A stretch of DNA of 41,607 bases from Streptomyces sp. NWU339 (GTDB lineage: Bacteria > Actinomycetota > Actinomycetes > Streptomycetales > Streptomycetaceae). A model generated the notes under the pieces. The model did no database searches and had not been told where the DNA came from. It saw only the letters and a program-made list of their open reading frames with translations. The position numbers and the translations under genes were made by a program. The DNA is taken from positions 9,153-50,759 of the forward strand of contig NZ_QFRK01000055.1 in the NCBI RefSeq assembly GCF_003143855.1. The letters are read 5' to 3'. Positions 24,487 to 32,674 of the stretch are shown piece by piece; positions within the stretch are counted from its first letter, which is position 1; the number at the start of each line of letters is the position of its first letter.

Positions 24487-25341
24487 GTGCCCCTCACCAC
24501 CACCGGCGAACTCGTCGACCGCGCCGCCGCGGCAGGCTCCGCCGTCGCCTCGTTCAACGTCATCACGCTGGAACACGTCGAAGCCGTCATCGCCGGGGCC
24601 GAGTCGGTGAACGCCCCCGTGGTCCTCCAGGTCAGCGAGAACGCGGTCAAGTTCCGCTACGGCCGTCTGCTGCCGCTCGCCCGCGCCGCCGTCGCCGCCG
24701 CCGAACGCGCCGCCGTTCCCGTCGCGTTGCACCTCGACCACGTCCGGAGCGACGCCCTGCTGCGCCAGGCCGCGGACGCCGGCTTCGGCTCCGTGATGTA
24801 CGACGCGGCCCGGCTGCCCTACGCCGAGAACCTCGCCGCGACCCGGGCGGCCGTCGACTGGGCGCACGCCCGGGGCCTGTGGATCGAGGCGGAACTGGGG
24901 GAGATCGGCGGCAAGGGCGAAACGCCGCCGCTGGACGCCCACGCGCCCGGCGCCCGCACCGACCCCGACCAGGCCCGCGCCTTCGTCGCCGACTCCGGCG
25001 TGGACGCCCTGGCCGTCGCCGTCGGCACCACCCACGCCATGACCACCCGCACCGCCACCCTCGACCACGTTCTCCTCGAACGCCTCTCCGCGACCCTGGA
25101 CGTCCCCCTCGTCCTGCACGGGTCCTCGGGCCTGCCGGACACCGAACTCACCGCGGCCGTCGGATCGGGCATCGCCAAGGTGAACATCGGCACCGCCCTG
25201 AACGTCGCCATGACCGGCGCCATCAGGAACTTCCTCGCCGCCCACCCCGAAGCGGTCGACTCCCGCGGCTACCTGACCGTGGGCCGGGAAGCGATGACCC
25301 GCGCGGTGGCGGACATCATCGTGACGCTCACCCCCCACTGA
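24487..25341 (+). CDS. Class II fructose/tagatose-bisphosphate aldolase family protein
   Basis: A 284-residue zinc-dependent aldolase of the FbaA/GatY/KbaY family. Motifs include ASFNVITLEHVEAVIAGAE, the catalytic Asp and zinc His in VALHLDHVRS, EAELGEIGGKGE, zinc His in VGTTHAM, LHGSSGLPDTEL and KVNIGTALN. The short length and KbaY/GatY-like pattern favour cleavage of a ketose (bis)phosphate into dihydroxyacetone phosphate and an aldehyde in a dedicated sugar pathway rather than central glycolysis. AAAAGGAG precedes the GTG start. It lies 50 bases after the SIS gene in the same operon. No sugar-phosphate kinase is adjacent, so that step must be encoded elsewhere. Confidence 0.92.
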   Translation: MPLTTTGELVDRAAAAGSAVASFNVITLEHVEAVIAGAESVNAPVVLQVSENAVKFRYGRLLPLARAAVAAAERAAVPVALHLDHVRSDALLRQAADAGFGSVMYDAARLPYAENLAATRAAVDWAHARGLWIEAELGEIGGKGETPPLDAHAPGARTDPDQARAFVADSGVDALAVAVGTTHAMTTRTATLDHVLLERLSATLDVPLVLHGSSGLPDTELTAAVGSGIAKVNIGTALNVAMTGAIRNFLAAHPEAVDSRGYLTVGREAMTRAVADIIVTLTPH

Positions 25342-25367
25342 AGCGGGCCGTCAAGGGCACTGCGTCG

Positions 25368-26513
25368 CTAACGTTTCACGGACTTCAGAACGACGAACTT
25401 CGGGTCGCTCGCCACCACTTCACTGTTCCCGAACAGCCGCCGCAACTTCACGTGGTAACCCAGATGGCGGTTGCCGACCACCCACAGCTCACCACCGGGG
25501 CGCAGGGTGCGCCTCGCGCCGGTGAACATGCGCCAGGCCGTCGCCTCGCTGGTCGCCTGGTGGGAGTGGAACGGCGGGTTGTTGAGTACCAGGTCGACGC
25601 TGCCGTCCGGCACGCCCGCCAGGCCGTCACCGACCCGGAACTCGGCATGCCCGGGTACGCCGTTGGCCCGGTACGTGGCCTCCGCGGACGCCACCGCCTG
25701 GAACGACTCGTCGACGAACAGCACCTCGGCCCGCGGGTCGGCCAGCGCCACCGCCGTACCGACGACGCCGTTGCCGCACCCGAGGTCCACCACCCGCAGG
25801 CCCGTCCGCCCGGTCGGCAGATGCTTCAGGAGGAACCGGGTGCCGATGTCGAGCCGGTCGGCGCAGAAGACCCCCGCGTGGTTGACGACGGTCCGGCCCG
25901 AGACCGCGCCGACGCCGTCGGGCAGCGCGTAGCTGTACGGCCAGGGACTGGGGGGCCGGGCCAGGGCAGGGTCCGGGGTGCAGAAGATGAGCCGCGCCTT
26001 CTTCTCGGCGAGGGAGGTCCGGGTGGGGCCGATGATCCGCTCGAAGAGGTTCAGCGTCGAGGTGTGGATCTCCTTCACCATGCCGGTTCCGACGACGACC
26101 GTGCCCTCGTGCACCGCGGGCGCCAGCCGCAGCAACTGGTCCTCCAGCAGCGCCAGACTCTTCGGCACCCGCACCAGCAGCACATCGATCCGGCCCGGCG
26201 GCGGATCCTGTGTGGTGAGCAGTCGGACCGTGCCCGGCTCGACACCGGCGCGGGCCAGGTTCGCGCGGGTCGCCTCCTGCCCCAGCCAGGAGTCGGTGAT
26301 CTGCGTCGGCCGGTGCGCGGCGAGCGCCGTGACCAGCGCCCCCCAGCGGTCTCCGACGACCACGACCGTGCCGTCCAGCGGGATCGGCTCCCGGTCGAGA
26401 TGCCCGAGGAGGTACTCGTCGGAGGCGTCCCAGGCGCGCAGCCTGTCGCGGGGGTCCTCGGGGAAGCGGGCCAGCACCGGCGCGCCCCACGGAGTCGTCA
26501 TACGGTCGTTCAT
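25368..26513 (-). CDS. Class I SAM-dependent methyltransferase, RlmG/RsmC-like
   Basis: A 381-residue rRNA guanine-N2 methyltransferase-type protein. The N-terminal half is the degenerate methyltransferase-like domain typical of RlmG and RsmC (VVVVGDRWGALVTALAAHRPTQITDS). The C-terminal half is the active domain with SAM-binding VVDLGCGNGVVGTAVALADP and the catalytic NNPPFHSHQATS (NPPF motif). RlmG acts on 23S rRNA G1835 and RsmC on 16S G1207 (E. coli numbering); the sequence does not settle which. The ATG at 26513 is used; an ATG at 26501 is also possible and neither has a good ribosome binding site. Convergent with the aldolase gene, 26 bases apart. Confidence 0.88.
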   Translation of the reverse strand: MNDRMTTPWGAPVLARFPEDPRDRLRAWDASDEYLLGHLDREPIPLDGTVVVVGDRWGALVTALAAHRPTQITDSWLGQEATRANLARAGVEPGTVRLLTTQDPPPGRIDVLLVRVPKSLALLEDQLLRLAPAVHEGTVVVGTGMVKEIHTSTLNLFERIIGPTRTSLAEKKARLIFCTPDPALARPPSPWPYSYALPDGVGAVSGRTVVNHAGVFCADRLDIGTRFLLKHLPTGRTGLRVVDLGCGNGVVGTAVALADPRAEVLFVDESFQAVASAEATYRANGVPGHAEFRVGDGLAGVPDGSVDLVLNNPPFHSHQATSEATAWRMFTGARRTLRPGGELWVVGNRHLGYHVKLRRLFGNSEVVASDPKFVVLKSVKR

Positions 26514-26584
26514 CGTGCGACCAGGCTAGCGGAGCCCGGAGTTCCAGCTCGGGCGGTGTCGGACGGGAGGGAGACCTCGGGCAC

Positions 26585-26620
26585 CGGGCTGTTCCCCCCG
26601 GGCCCGGGGGGAACAGCCCG
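26585..26620. other. 36-bp perfect palindrome
   Basis: CGGGCTGTTCCCCCCGGG at 26585-26602 is followed at once by its exact complement, ending at 26620. It has no loop beyond the apex and no T-run. It sits between two divergent genes (starts at 26513 and 26803), where a terminator would not be expected. Confidence 0.85.
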
Positions 26621-26802
26621 ACCTCGGTGACGCCCGTGTCCTCCGTTTCGACGGGCCGTCACGGCTCGCCCACCACGGGGGCCCACGCGTGCACACGGGT
26701 ACGGCACCACCGGAGTGGGGACCTGCCGGGCGGCCGAGCATCCCGCTCCGGGCGGGCGGCCGACAGCCCGCCGGCGTTTCGGATCATGGGAGACTCACCC
26801 TC

Positions 26803-28041
26803 ATGAGCGGGAAGGCGGACCCCCGGCCGGCGGGGGAAGGAACCACCTCGAGGACGCGGCTGGACCGGGGACGCGGAGCGCTCGGGCCCGCGTTGGAGCT
26901 CGTGCACACCGGACGTGCCCCGACCCGTGCGGTGCTCACCGCGGAACTGGGCGTGACGCGGGCGACCGCCGGCGCCGTCGCCGCCGAACTGGAGGCACTC
27001 GGCCTGATCAGGGTGGACGCCCGGCCCGGCGCGGCCGCCGGTTCGCAGGGCAGGCCCTCGCACCGGCTCTCGATCGCCGAGGACGGACCGGTGGCACTGG
27101 CCGCGCAGGTGCACTCCGACGGGTTCCGGGCCGCCCTCGTCGGCCTCGGCGGCCGGATCGTCGCCACCGCGCCCGGCAGCGAGGTCCTCGACGCCGACCC
27201 GGCGAAGGTGCTCGGCTCCGTCGTCGCGGCCGGCGCCGAACTGCTCCGTGAGACCGGACGCCGGTGTGTCGGAGCGGGGCTCTCCGTGCCGTCCGCGGTG
27301 GCCGAACCGGAGGGGCTGGTGTTCAGCCCGCTGCGCCTGGCCTGGCCCACGGGTGCCCCGGTGCGGGAGATCTTCGCCGAGCAGGTGCGCGCCGCCGGTC
27401 TCGACGGCCCCGCCTTCGCGGCGAACGACGTCAACCTCGTCGCCCTCGCCGAGCACCGGCACGGCGCGGGGCGCGGCTCGCGCGACCTGCTGTGCGTGGC
27501 CACCGGCCACCGGGGCGTCGGCGGCGCGCTGGTGCTCGACGGCCGTCTGCACACCGGCAGTTCCGGTCTCGCCCTGGAGGTCGGCCACCTCGCCGTCAAC
27601 CCCGGGGGCCGCCCCTGCTACTGCGGCAGCCGGGGCTGCCTGGACGTGGAGGCCGACCCGCTCGCCTTCCTCACCGCGGCCGGACGCGAACCCGGCCCCG
27701 AGATGTCCCTTCTCAAACAGGCCGACACACTGATCCACGAGCACTACGACGACCCGGCCGTCCGCGCCGCCGTCGCCACCCTCGTCGACCGCCTGGGGCT
27801 GGGTCTCGCCGGCCTGGTGAACATCCTCAATCCGGACCGGATCATCCTCGGCGGCCTGCACGGCACCCTCCTGGACGCCGCCCCGGACCGGCTGCGCGCC
27901 GTTGTTGCCGACCGCAGCCTGTGGGGCCGCAGCGGCGGCGTTCCGATCCTGGCCTGCACCCTGGACCACAACAGCCTGGTCGGCGCCGCCGAACTGGCCT
28001 GGCAGCCGGTCCTCGACGATCCGCTGGGGGCCCTGGCATGA
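26803..28041 (+). CDS. ROK-family transcriptional regulator
   Basis: A 412-residue NagC/XylR-type protein. The N-terminal winged helix-turn-helix (APTRAVLTAELGVTRATAGA, AELEALGLIRVD) precedes the ROK sugar-binding domain with VGAGLSVPSAV, AANDVNLVALAEHRHGAG, GVGGALVLDGRLHTGSSG, the zinc motif PCYCGSRGCLDVE and LNPDRIILGG. The ATP-binding motif of true kinases is weakened, fitting a regulator. GGGAG lies 10 bases before the ATG. The next gene on the strand is 214 bases away, so it is probably separate. Effector and targets are unknown. Confidence 0.92.
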   Translation: MSGKADPRPAGEGTTSRTRLDRGRGALGPALELVHTGRAPTRAVLTAELGVTRATAGAVAAELEALGLIRVDARPGAAAGSQGRPSHRLSIAEDGPVALAAQVHSDGFRAALVGLGGRIVATAPGSEVLDADPAKVLGSVVAAGAELLRETGRRCVGAGLSVPSAVAEPEGLVFSPLRLAWPTGAPVREIFAEQVRAAGLDGPAFAANDVNLVALAEHRHGAGRGSRDLLCVATGHRGVGGALVLDGRLHTGSSGLALEVGHLAVNPGGRPCYCGSRGCLDVEADPLAFLTAAGREPGPEMSLLKQADTLIHEHYDDPAVRAAVATLVDRLGLGLAGLVNILNPDRIILGGLHGTLLDAAPDRLRAVVADRSLWGRSGGVPILACTLDHNSLVGAAELAWQPVLDDPLGALA

Positions 28042-28255
28042 CGGTCCGGCCGGTGGGCAGGCGGATGCCCGAGTCGACAGGCGGAACCACGGCCGGGGAC
28101 CGCACAATGATCCACGAAAAGTGATCGGCGAAGCACTGACGGACAGTGCGCGCGCCGACCGAGCCCGGGACACTCGCCCCGGACCCGGGACCGGAGCACG
28201 CGGCACTGCCCACCGCACACGGAGCGACCGCCCCGACCCGCAGAAAGCCGAGGCC

Positions 28256-29152
28256 ATGACCGACCAGCTCACCGTGACCGTCCTGGGCACCGGCATCATG
28301 GGTGCCGCGATGGCCCGCAACCTCGCCCGGGCCGGCCACGCCGTCCGTGTCTGGAACCGCACCCGCGCCAAGGCCGACCCGCTCGCCGCCGACGGCGCAC
28401 ACGTCGCCGGCACCCCCGCCGAGGCGGTCGAGTCCGCCGACGTCGTCCTGACCATGCTCTACGACGGTCCCGCCACGCTGGAGACGATGCGGCTGGCCGC
28501 CCCCGCCCTGCGGCGCGACACCGTCTGGGCGCAGTCCACCACCGCCGGTCTCGAGGGTGTCGCCGAGCTGGCCGGCTTCGCGCGCGAGCACGGCCTGATC
28601 TTCTACGACGCCCCGGTGCTGGGCACCCGGCAGCCGGCCGAGGCCGGACAGCTGACCGTGATCGCCGCCGGACCGGCCGAAGGCAGGACCACGGTGACCC
28701 CGGTGTTCGACGCCGTCGGCGCCCGCACCGTGTGGACCGGCGAGGACGGGGCGGCCGGCAGCGCGACCCGGCTCAAACTCGTGGTCAACAGCTGGATCCT
28801 CGCGGTCACCTCCGCCGTGGGGGAGACCCTCGCCCTGGCCGAGGCGCTGGACGTCGACCCCGGCGGCTTCTTCGACCTCATCGCGGGCGGCCCGCTCGAC
28901 ATGGGCTACCTGCGCGCCAAGGCGGGGCTGATCCTGGACGGGCCGCTGACCCCGGCCCAGTTCGCCGTGACCACCGCCGCCAAGGACGCCGGTCTGATCG
29001 TCCGGGCCGGCGAACAGCACGGTGTACGCCTGGACGTGGCCGCAGCCGGCGCCGAACGCCTGGAACGCGCCGCGGCCCAAGGCCACGGTGATGAGGACAT
29101 GGCCGCCGCCTATTACGCCAGTTTCGCCCGTCACGACGAGTCCACCACCTGA
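28256..29152 (+). CDS. NAD(P)-dependent beta-hydroxyacid dehydrogenase (3-hydroxyisobutyrate dehydrogenase family)
   Basis: A 298-residue oxidoreductase. The Rossmann dinucleotide motif VLGTGIMGAAMARNLARAGH and NRT at the end of the second strand (NADP preference likely) open the protein. The middle LIFYDAPVLGTRQPAEAGQL is the substrate-binding DAPVxGxxxxAxxG signature, and the catalytic Lys is in TRLKLVVNSW. The C-terminal helical domain ends in QFAVTTAAKDAGL. Family members oxidise 3-hydroxyisobutyrate, tartronate semialdehyde or glyoxylate-type compounds, and imine reductases are close relatives, so the substrate is open. The ribosome binding site is weak (GAGG close to the ATG). An F420/PPOX gene follows 55 bases later. 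Confidence 0.9.
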   Translation: MTDQLTVTVLGTGIMGAAMARNLARAGHAVRVWNRTRAKADPLAADGAHVAGTPAEAVESADVVLTMLYDGPATLETMRLAAPALRRDTVWAQSTTAGLEGVAELAGFAREHGLIFYDAPVLGTRQPAEAGQLTVIAAGPAEGRTTVTPVFDAVGARTVWTGEDGAAGSATRLKLVVNSWILAVTSAVGETLALAEALDVDPGGFFDLIAGGPLDMGYLRAKAGLILDGPLTPAQFAVTTAAKDAGLIVRAGEQHGVRLDVAAAGAERLERAAAQGHGDEDMAAAYYASFARHDESTT

Positions 29153-29207
29153 GCACCCGGTACGAAGCGTCCGGGGAACCGTCCGACGACCCACCGAGGA
29201 GTCCGTA

Positions 29208-29630
29208 GTGTCCAAGCCCCCGCTGCCTTCCGAGGCCGACGACCTGCTGCGCCGCCCCAACCCCTGCGTCATGGCCACCCTCCGCTCCGACGGCACACCC
29301 GTCTCCACGCCCACCTGGTACGTGTGGGAGGACGGCCGCGCGCTGATCAGCCTGGACGAGGGCAGGGTCCGACTGAAGCACCTGCGCCGCGACCCGCGCG
29401 TCACCCTCACCGTGCTGGACGAGGACAACTGGTACACCCATGTCACCCTCATCGGCCGCGTCGTCGAGCTGAAGGACGACGAGGGCCTGGCCGACATCGA
29501 CCGCCTCTCCCGGCACTACACCGGCAACCCGTATCCGAACCGGGCCCGGGCCCGGGTCAGCGCCTGGATCGAGGTCGACCGCTGGCACGGCTGGGGCGCG
29601 ATGAAGGACAGCGACCAGTCGTCCACCTGA
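29208..29630 (+). CDS. PPOX-class F420-dependent oxidoreductase
   Basis: A 140-residue split-barrel flavin/deazaflavin-binding protein. The strand order matches the PPOX class: NPCVMATLRSDGTPVSTPTWYVWEDG, ALISLDEGRVRLKHLRRDPRVTLTVLD and the long central strand THVTLIGRVVEL, followed by RLSRHYTGNPYPN and a final strand containing RWHGWG. The Arg/Lys-rich segment after the second strand binds the cofactor phosphate. GAGGAG precedes the GTG start. It lies 55 bases after the dehydrogenase gene and may be co-transcribed. Confidence 0.92.
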   Translation: MSKPPLPSEADDLLRRPNPCVMATLRSDGTPVSTPTWYVWEDGRALISLDEGRVRLKHLRRDPRVTLTVLDEDNWYTHVTLIGRVVELKDDEGLADIDRLSRHYTGNPYPNRARARVSAWIEVDRWHGWGAMKDSDQSST

Positions 29631-29743
29631 ACCCGACGGGGGGAGGGGAGCAGGTGCCGTCGTCCCGGGCACTTCCCGTGGGGTACACGCGGTACCGCCG
29701 GCCGTACGACGACCCGGTACCCCTGGGGGACGACTCTCGGAAG

Positions 29744-29766
29744 TGTCGCGTCACCACGACGCGACA
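29744..29766. other. Inverted repeat upstream of the SHOCT gene
   Basis: TGTCGCGTC at 29744-29752 and GACGCGACA at 29758-29766 form perfect 9-bp arms with a 5-base spacer. It could be an operator or a small terminator for the PPOX gene; it ends 24 bases before the next start codon. Confidence 0.55.
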
Positions 29767-29790
29767 GCGCATCCGAGGAGTTGAACGATC

Positions 29791-30078
29791 ATGCAGACCC
29801 TGGCGCACTTCGGTGCCGGAGGGCCCGGCCCGTGGATCCTGCTCTTCCCCCCTGATCCGGGCTCTGGTCATCGGCGGCGGCATCGCACTGCTGCGCCGCA
29901 CGGTACGGCGGGGATGCCGTGGCCCGGCCCCGGCCGGCCCGCCGTGGCGGACGACTCGCCGGTCAAGGTGTCCGGCCACCGCTTCGCCTCCGGCGAGATC
30001 GGCGAGGACGAGTACGGGCGGCGGCTCTCCGTCCTGGACGAGGAGTTCGGCCGGCGCGGCAAGGGCGGTGCGGCATGA
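29791..30078 (+). pseudogene. SHOCT-domain small membrane protein gene with two compensating indels
   Basis: The frame stays open for 95 codons but the middle is scrambled. It opens MQTLAHFGAGGPGPWILLFP and closes with a good SHOCT domain (SGEIGEDEYGRRLSVLDEEF). Between them the proper membrane helix, PLIRALVIGGGIALLRRTV, is found in the next frame. The shift starts in a run of six C at 29847-29852 (five would keep frame) and returns near 29938-29946, where one base seems missing. The result replaces the helix with a Pro/His/Arg-rich segment. GAGGAG precedes the ATG. Either two real mutations or two sequencing errors; if errors, this is an intact ~95-residue membrane SHOCT protein. Confidence 0.75.
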
Positions 30079-30098
30079 CCACCGGAGTCACCGCCCGG

Positions 30099-30644
30099 TC
30101 AGCCGGCAACGGCGGACCGGGCGGGTTCCGGTTCGTGCCGGTGTCCCTCGACGGCGTGCTCGACGAGTGCGACCTCCACGAACCGGTGTGCGGAGTGCTC
30201 GACGGCGTCGATCCTCGGACACCGCTCCCAGTCCGCGACGGGAGCCGCGGACGGCGTCGGCAGCGTGAACCACACGACCTTGCCCGACTCGCCGTCCGGC
30301 AGCGCGCCCCAGCTCTCGCTCATCGCGGCCACCATGGCCAACCCCCGCCCGCAGGTGGCGAGCGGACCGGCGTCCGCCACGACCGGCAGCCGCGGGTCGT
30401 GGTCGCGCACCGAGACCTTGAGCCGGTCGAGCAGTACTTCCAGCTCGACCGTGCAGATCTTGTCGGGCTGGGCGTGCCGGTGGACGTTGGACAACAGCTC
30501 CGTCACACCGAGCGAGGCCCGGTCTATCAAAATCTCCATATGCCAGTAGCGCAATTGCGCAGATACGATTCTGCGGACCTGGCCGATCCTCGAAGGCAGA
30601 GCCTGGAGCTCCACCGTGCAGTGTCTGCTTGGGTGAGTGATCAC
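30099..30644 (-). CDS. ATP-binding anti-sigma-factor-like regulatory protein (HATPase_c_2)
   Basis: A 181-residue protein of the RsbW/SpoIIAB-like serine-kinase fold that is abundant in Streptomyces. The N box is LGVTELLSNVHRHAQ, the G1 region is VRDHDPRLP and the G2 glycine loop is GRGLAMVAAMSESWG. Such proteins bind sigma factors or anti-sigma antagonists and may phosphorylate them. The last 45 residues extend past the ATPase fold and are His/Glu rich, of unknown role. GGGGAG precedes the GTG start. It is convergent with the SHOCT gene and no sigma-factor gene is adjacent. Confidence 0.88.
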   Translation of the reverse strand: MITHPSRHCTVELQALPSRIGQVRRIVSAQLRYWHMEILIDRASLGVTELLSNVHRHAQPDKICTVELEVLLDRLKVSVRDHDPRLPVVADAGPLATCGRGLAMVAAMSESWGALPDGESGKVVWFTLPTPSAAPVADWERCPRIDAVEHSAHRFVEVALVEHAVEGHRHEPEPARSAVAG

Positions 30645-30839
30645 AGCTGCGACTCCCCGGTGTCAGGCCCGGACGGACGTCCGGAAGAACACGGAGTACG
30701 GATCCAGCAGGGTGCCCGCGTGACATGGCCGCCTGCTGTCGTGGCCGGCGGGCTGGTTCGCAGCGTTATCGCCGGTAAACCCAGAGTGACGTGAAAACAG
30801 CGTGACGCAGGGCCCGAAGTGACGCAACTCACGGGCATC

Positions 30840-31163
30840 TCAGGCGCCGCGGCCCGAAGCCCGGCGTACGGCTTCGATGAAGCGGCGGGCCGCGGGCGGT
30901 CCCGGCTCGCCCGGCGCCGGGTCGTGGTCGCCCAGCGTCAGCAGGTACCGATGGCCGTTGAGGTCGGCCAGGGCACGGTCCTCGGGTGCGAACCAGGGCC
31001 GGGAGGCGCGTACGGCCTGCACCGGCGCGCTGTCGATCTCGGTTCCGTGGCTGGTGAGCAACTCGAGCCTGCCGTCGCTGATCCGGACCTGCCCGGCCCG
31101 GGTGAGCGACCGCAGCCGCCTGCCGATCCGCACGCCCCTGGCCGTGAACTCCGGCTCGGCCAT
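30840..31163 (-). CDS. Conserved hypothetical protein
   Basis: A 107-residue soluble protein with no signal peptide or membrane helix. It begins MAEPEFTARGVRIGRRLRSL and has alternating strands (GQVRISDGRLELLTSHGTEI, HRYLLTLGDHD) suggesting a small beta-rich fold, then a Pro-rich loop and a final helix ARRFIEAVRRASG. I recognise no named domain. GGGGGCGGGTGG just before the ATG is a strong ribosome binding site and codon use is normal, so the gene is real. Function unknown. Confidence 0.75.
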   Translation of the reverse strand: MAEPEFTARGVRIGRRLRSLTRAGQVRISDGRLELLTSHGTEIDSAPVQAVRASRPWFAPEDRALADLNGHRYLLTLGDHDPAPGEPGPPAARRFIEAVRRASGRGA

Positions 31164-31521
31164 GCCACCCGCCCCCTTGTGCGCGTCGGTGTACCGGACC
31201 GTGCTCCGCGGGCCGGCTCATGTCCAGATCCAGTGTGCCCCCGTCCGGGACCCTGCTCCGCCGGTGCAGTCTGCCCGCCCCCGCCGCCGAGCACCAGTGC
31301 ACGCACCTCCGTTCCCCGCGGTGCCCGAAGCACTCGCGCGAATGCGCCCCCACAGCCGCGCCCCGGGCGCCCCCGGCAGGGGGGCCAAGATTGGGGTACC
31401 AGGGTTGCCTTTGGGCCGCTCAAAGAGGTGTTTATGCAGGTGAGGGGCGATTCCGGGGTGCATATGATCGGGGGTGTCGGCCGCGCGGGACGCCGTCGGC
31501 GCTCAGCGTAAGGAGCCTGCA
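31164..31521. other. Gene-free stretch upstream of the cysteine desulfhydrase-like gene
   Basis: No gene is supported in these 358 bases. The first part is C-rich and uniform; the last ~110 bases (31,395-31,505) are less GC-rich, with GTGTTTATG at 31,428-31,436 and CATATGAT near 31,460, so the promoter of the following gene is probably here, but I cannot place its boxes with confidence. Confidence 0.4.
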
Positions 31522-32646
31522 GTGAGTACCCCCCAACAGCCCCCGAGCGGCGTCACCCTCGATGTCGACCACAGCGACCCCGGCTACCGCGACTGGCTGA
31601 AAGAGGCCGTGCGCAGGGTGCAGGCCGACGCCAACCGGTCGGCCGACACCCATCTGCTGCGCTTCCCGCTGCCCGAGCGGTGGAACGTCCACCTTTACCT
31701 CAAGGACGAGTCGACGCATCCGACCGGCAGCCTGAAGCACCGGCTCGCCCGCTCCCTCTTCCTCTACGGGCTGTGCAATGGCTGGATCCGTCCGGGCCGC
31801 CCGGTGATCGAGGCGTCCAGCGGTTCGACCGCCGTGTCGGAGGCCTACTTCGCGAAGCTGATCGGCGTGCCCTTCATCGCCGTCATGCCGCGCACGACGA
31901 GCGCCGAGAAGTGCCGCCTCATCGAGTTCCACGGCGGCCGGTGCCACTTCGTGGACGACCCCCGCACGATGTACGAGGCCTCGTCCGTCCTCGCGGCGGA
32001 GACCGGCGGCCACTACATGGACCAGTTCACCTACGCCGAACGGGCCACGGACTGGCGGGGGAACAACAACATCGCCGAATCCATTTTCCGCCAACTGGAG
32101 TCGGAGCCGTTCCCGGTGCCCGAGTGGATCGTCGCCACGGCCGGCACCGGCGGGACCTCGGCGACCCTCGCGCGCTATGTCCACTACATGCAGTACGACA
32201 CCCGCGTCTGTGTCGCCGATCCGGAGAACTCCTGCTTCTTCGAGGGCTGGACCACCGGCGATCCGGACGTCACCTGCGACAGCGGTTCCCGCATCGAGGG
32301 CATCGGCCGGCCCCGGATGGAACCGAGCTTCGTGCCCGGTGCCATCGACCGGATGATGAAGGTGCCCGACGCGGCCGCCGTCGCCGCCGTACGGGCCCTG
32401 GAGCAGGCCATCGGCCGCAAGGCGGGCGGCTCCACCGGTACCGGGCTGTGGAGCGCGCTGAGGATCGTCGCGGAGATGGTGGCCGAAGGACGGCAGGGGA
32501 GCGTGGTGACGCTGCTCTGCGACCCGGGGGACCGCTACCTCGACAAGTACTACTCGGACGCGTGGCTGGCCGACCAGGGTCTGGAGATCGCCCCGCACAC
32601 GGCGTCGATCGAGACGCTGCTGCGCACCGGGGCCTGGCCGGACTGA
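31522..32646 (+). CDS. PLP-dependent cysteine synthase-family protein, Cds1-like cysteine desulfhydrase
   Basis: A 374-residue fold-type II PLP enzyme. The PLP Lys72 lies in HPTGSLKHRLA, SSGSTAVSEAYFAKLIGVPF is the Asn/Ser-Gly substrate loop, GTGGTSATLARY is the phosphate-binding glycine loop and EGIGRPRMEPSF and STGTGLWSAL follow. The pattern resembles mycobacterial Cds1, which degrades L-cysteine to H2S, pyruvate and ammonia, more than classical CysK, as seen in HPTGSLKHR and the longer C-terminus. That assignment is from recalled family features. AAGGAG lies before the GTG start. The gene is monocistronic and convergent with a DeoR regulator. Confidence 0.85.
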   Translation: MSTPQQPPSGVTLDVDHSDPGYRDWLKEAVRRVQADANRSADTHLLRFPLPERWNVHLYLKDESTHPTGSLKHRLARSLFLYGLCNGWIRPGRPVIEASSGSTAVSEAYFAKLIGVPFIAVMPRTTSAEKCRLIEFHGGRCHFVDDPRTMYEASSVLAAETGGHYMDQFTYAERATDWRGNNNIAESIFRQLESEPFPVPEWIVATAGTGGTSATLARYVHYMQYDTRVCVADPENSCFFEGWTTGDPDVTCDSGSRIEGIGRPRMEPSFVPGAIDRMMKVPDAAAVAAVRALEQAIGRKAGGSTGTGLWSALRIVAEMVAEGRQGSVVTLLCDPGDRYLDKYYSDAWLADQGLEIAPHTASIETLLRTGAWPD

Positions 32647-32674
32647 CGGCTTTCGGGCGGTCCGAACGGCGGGG

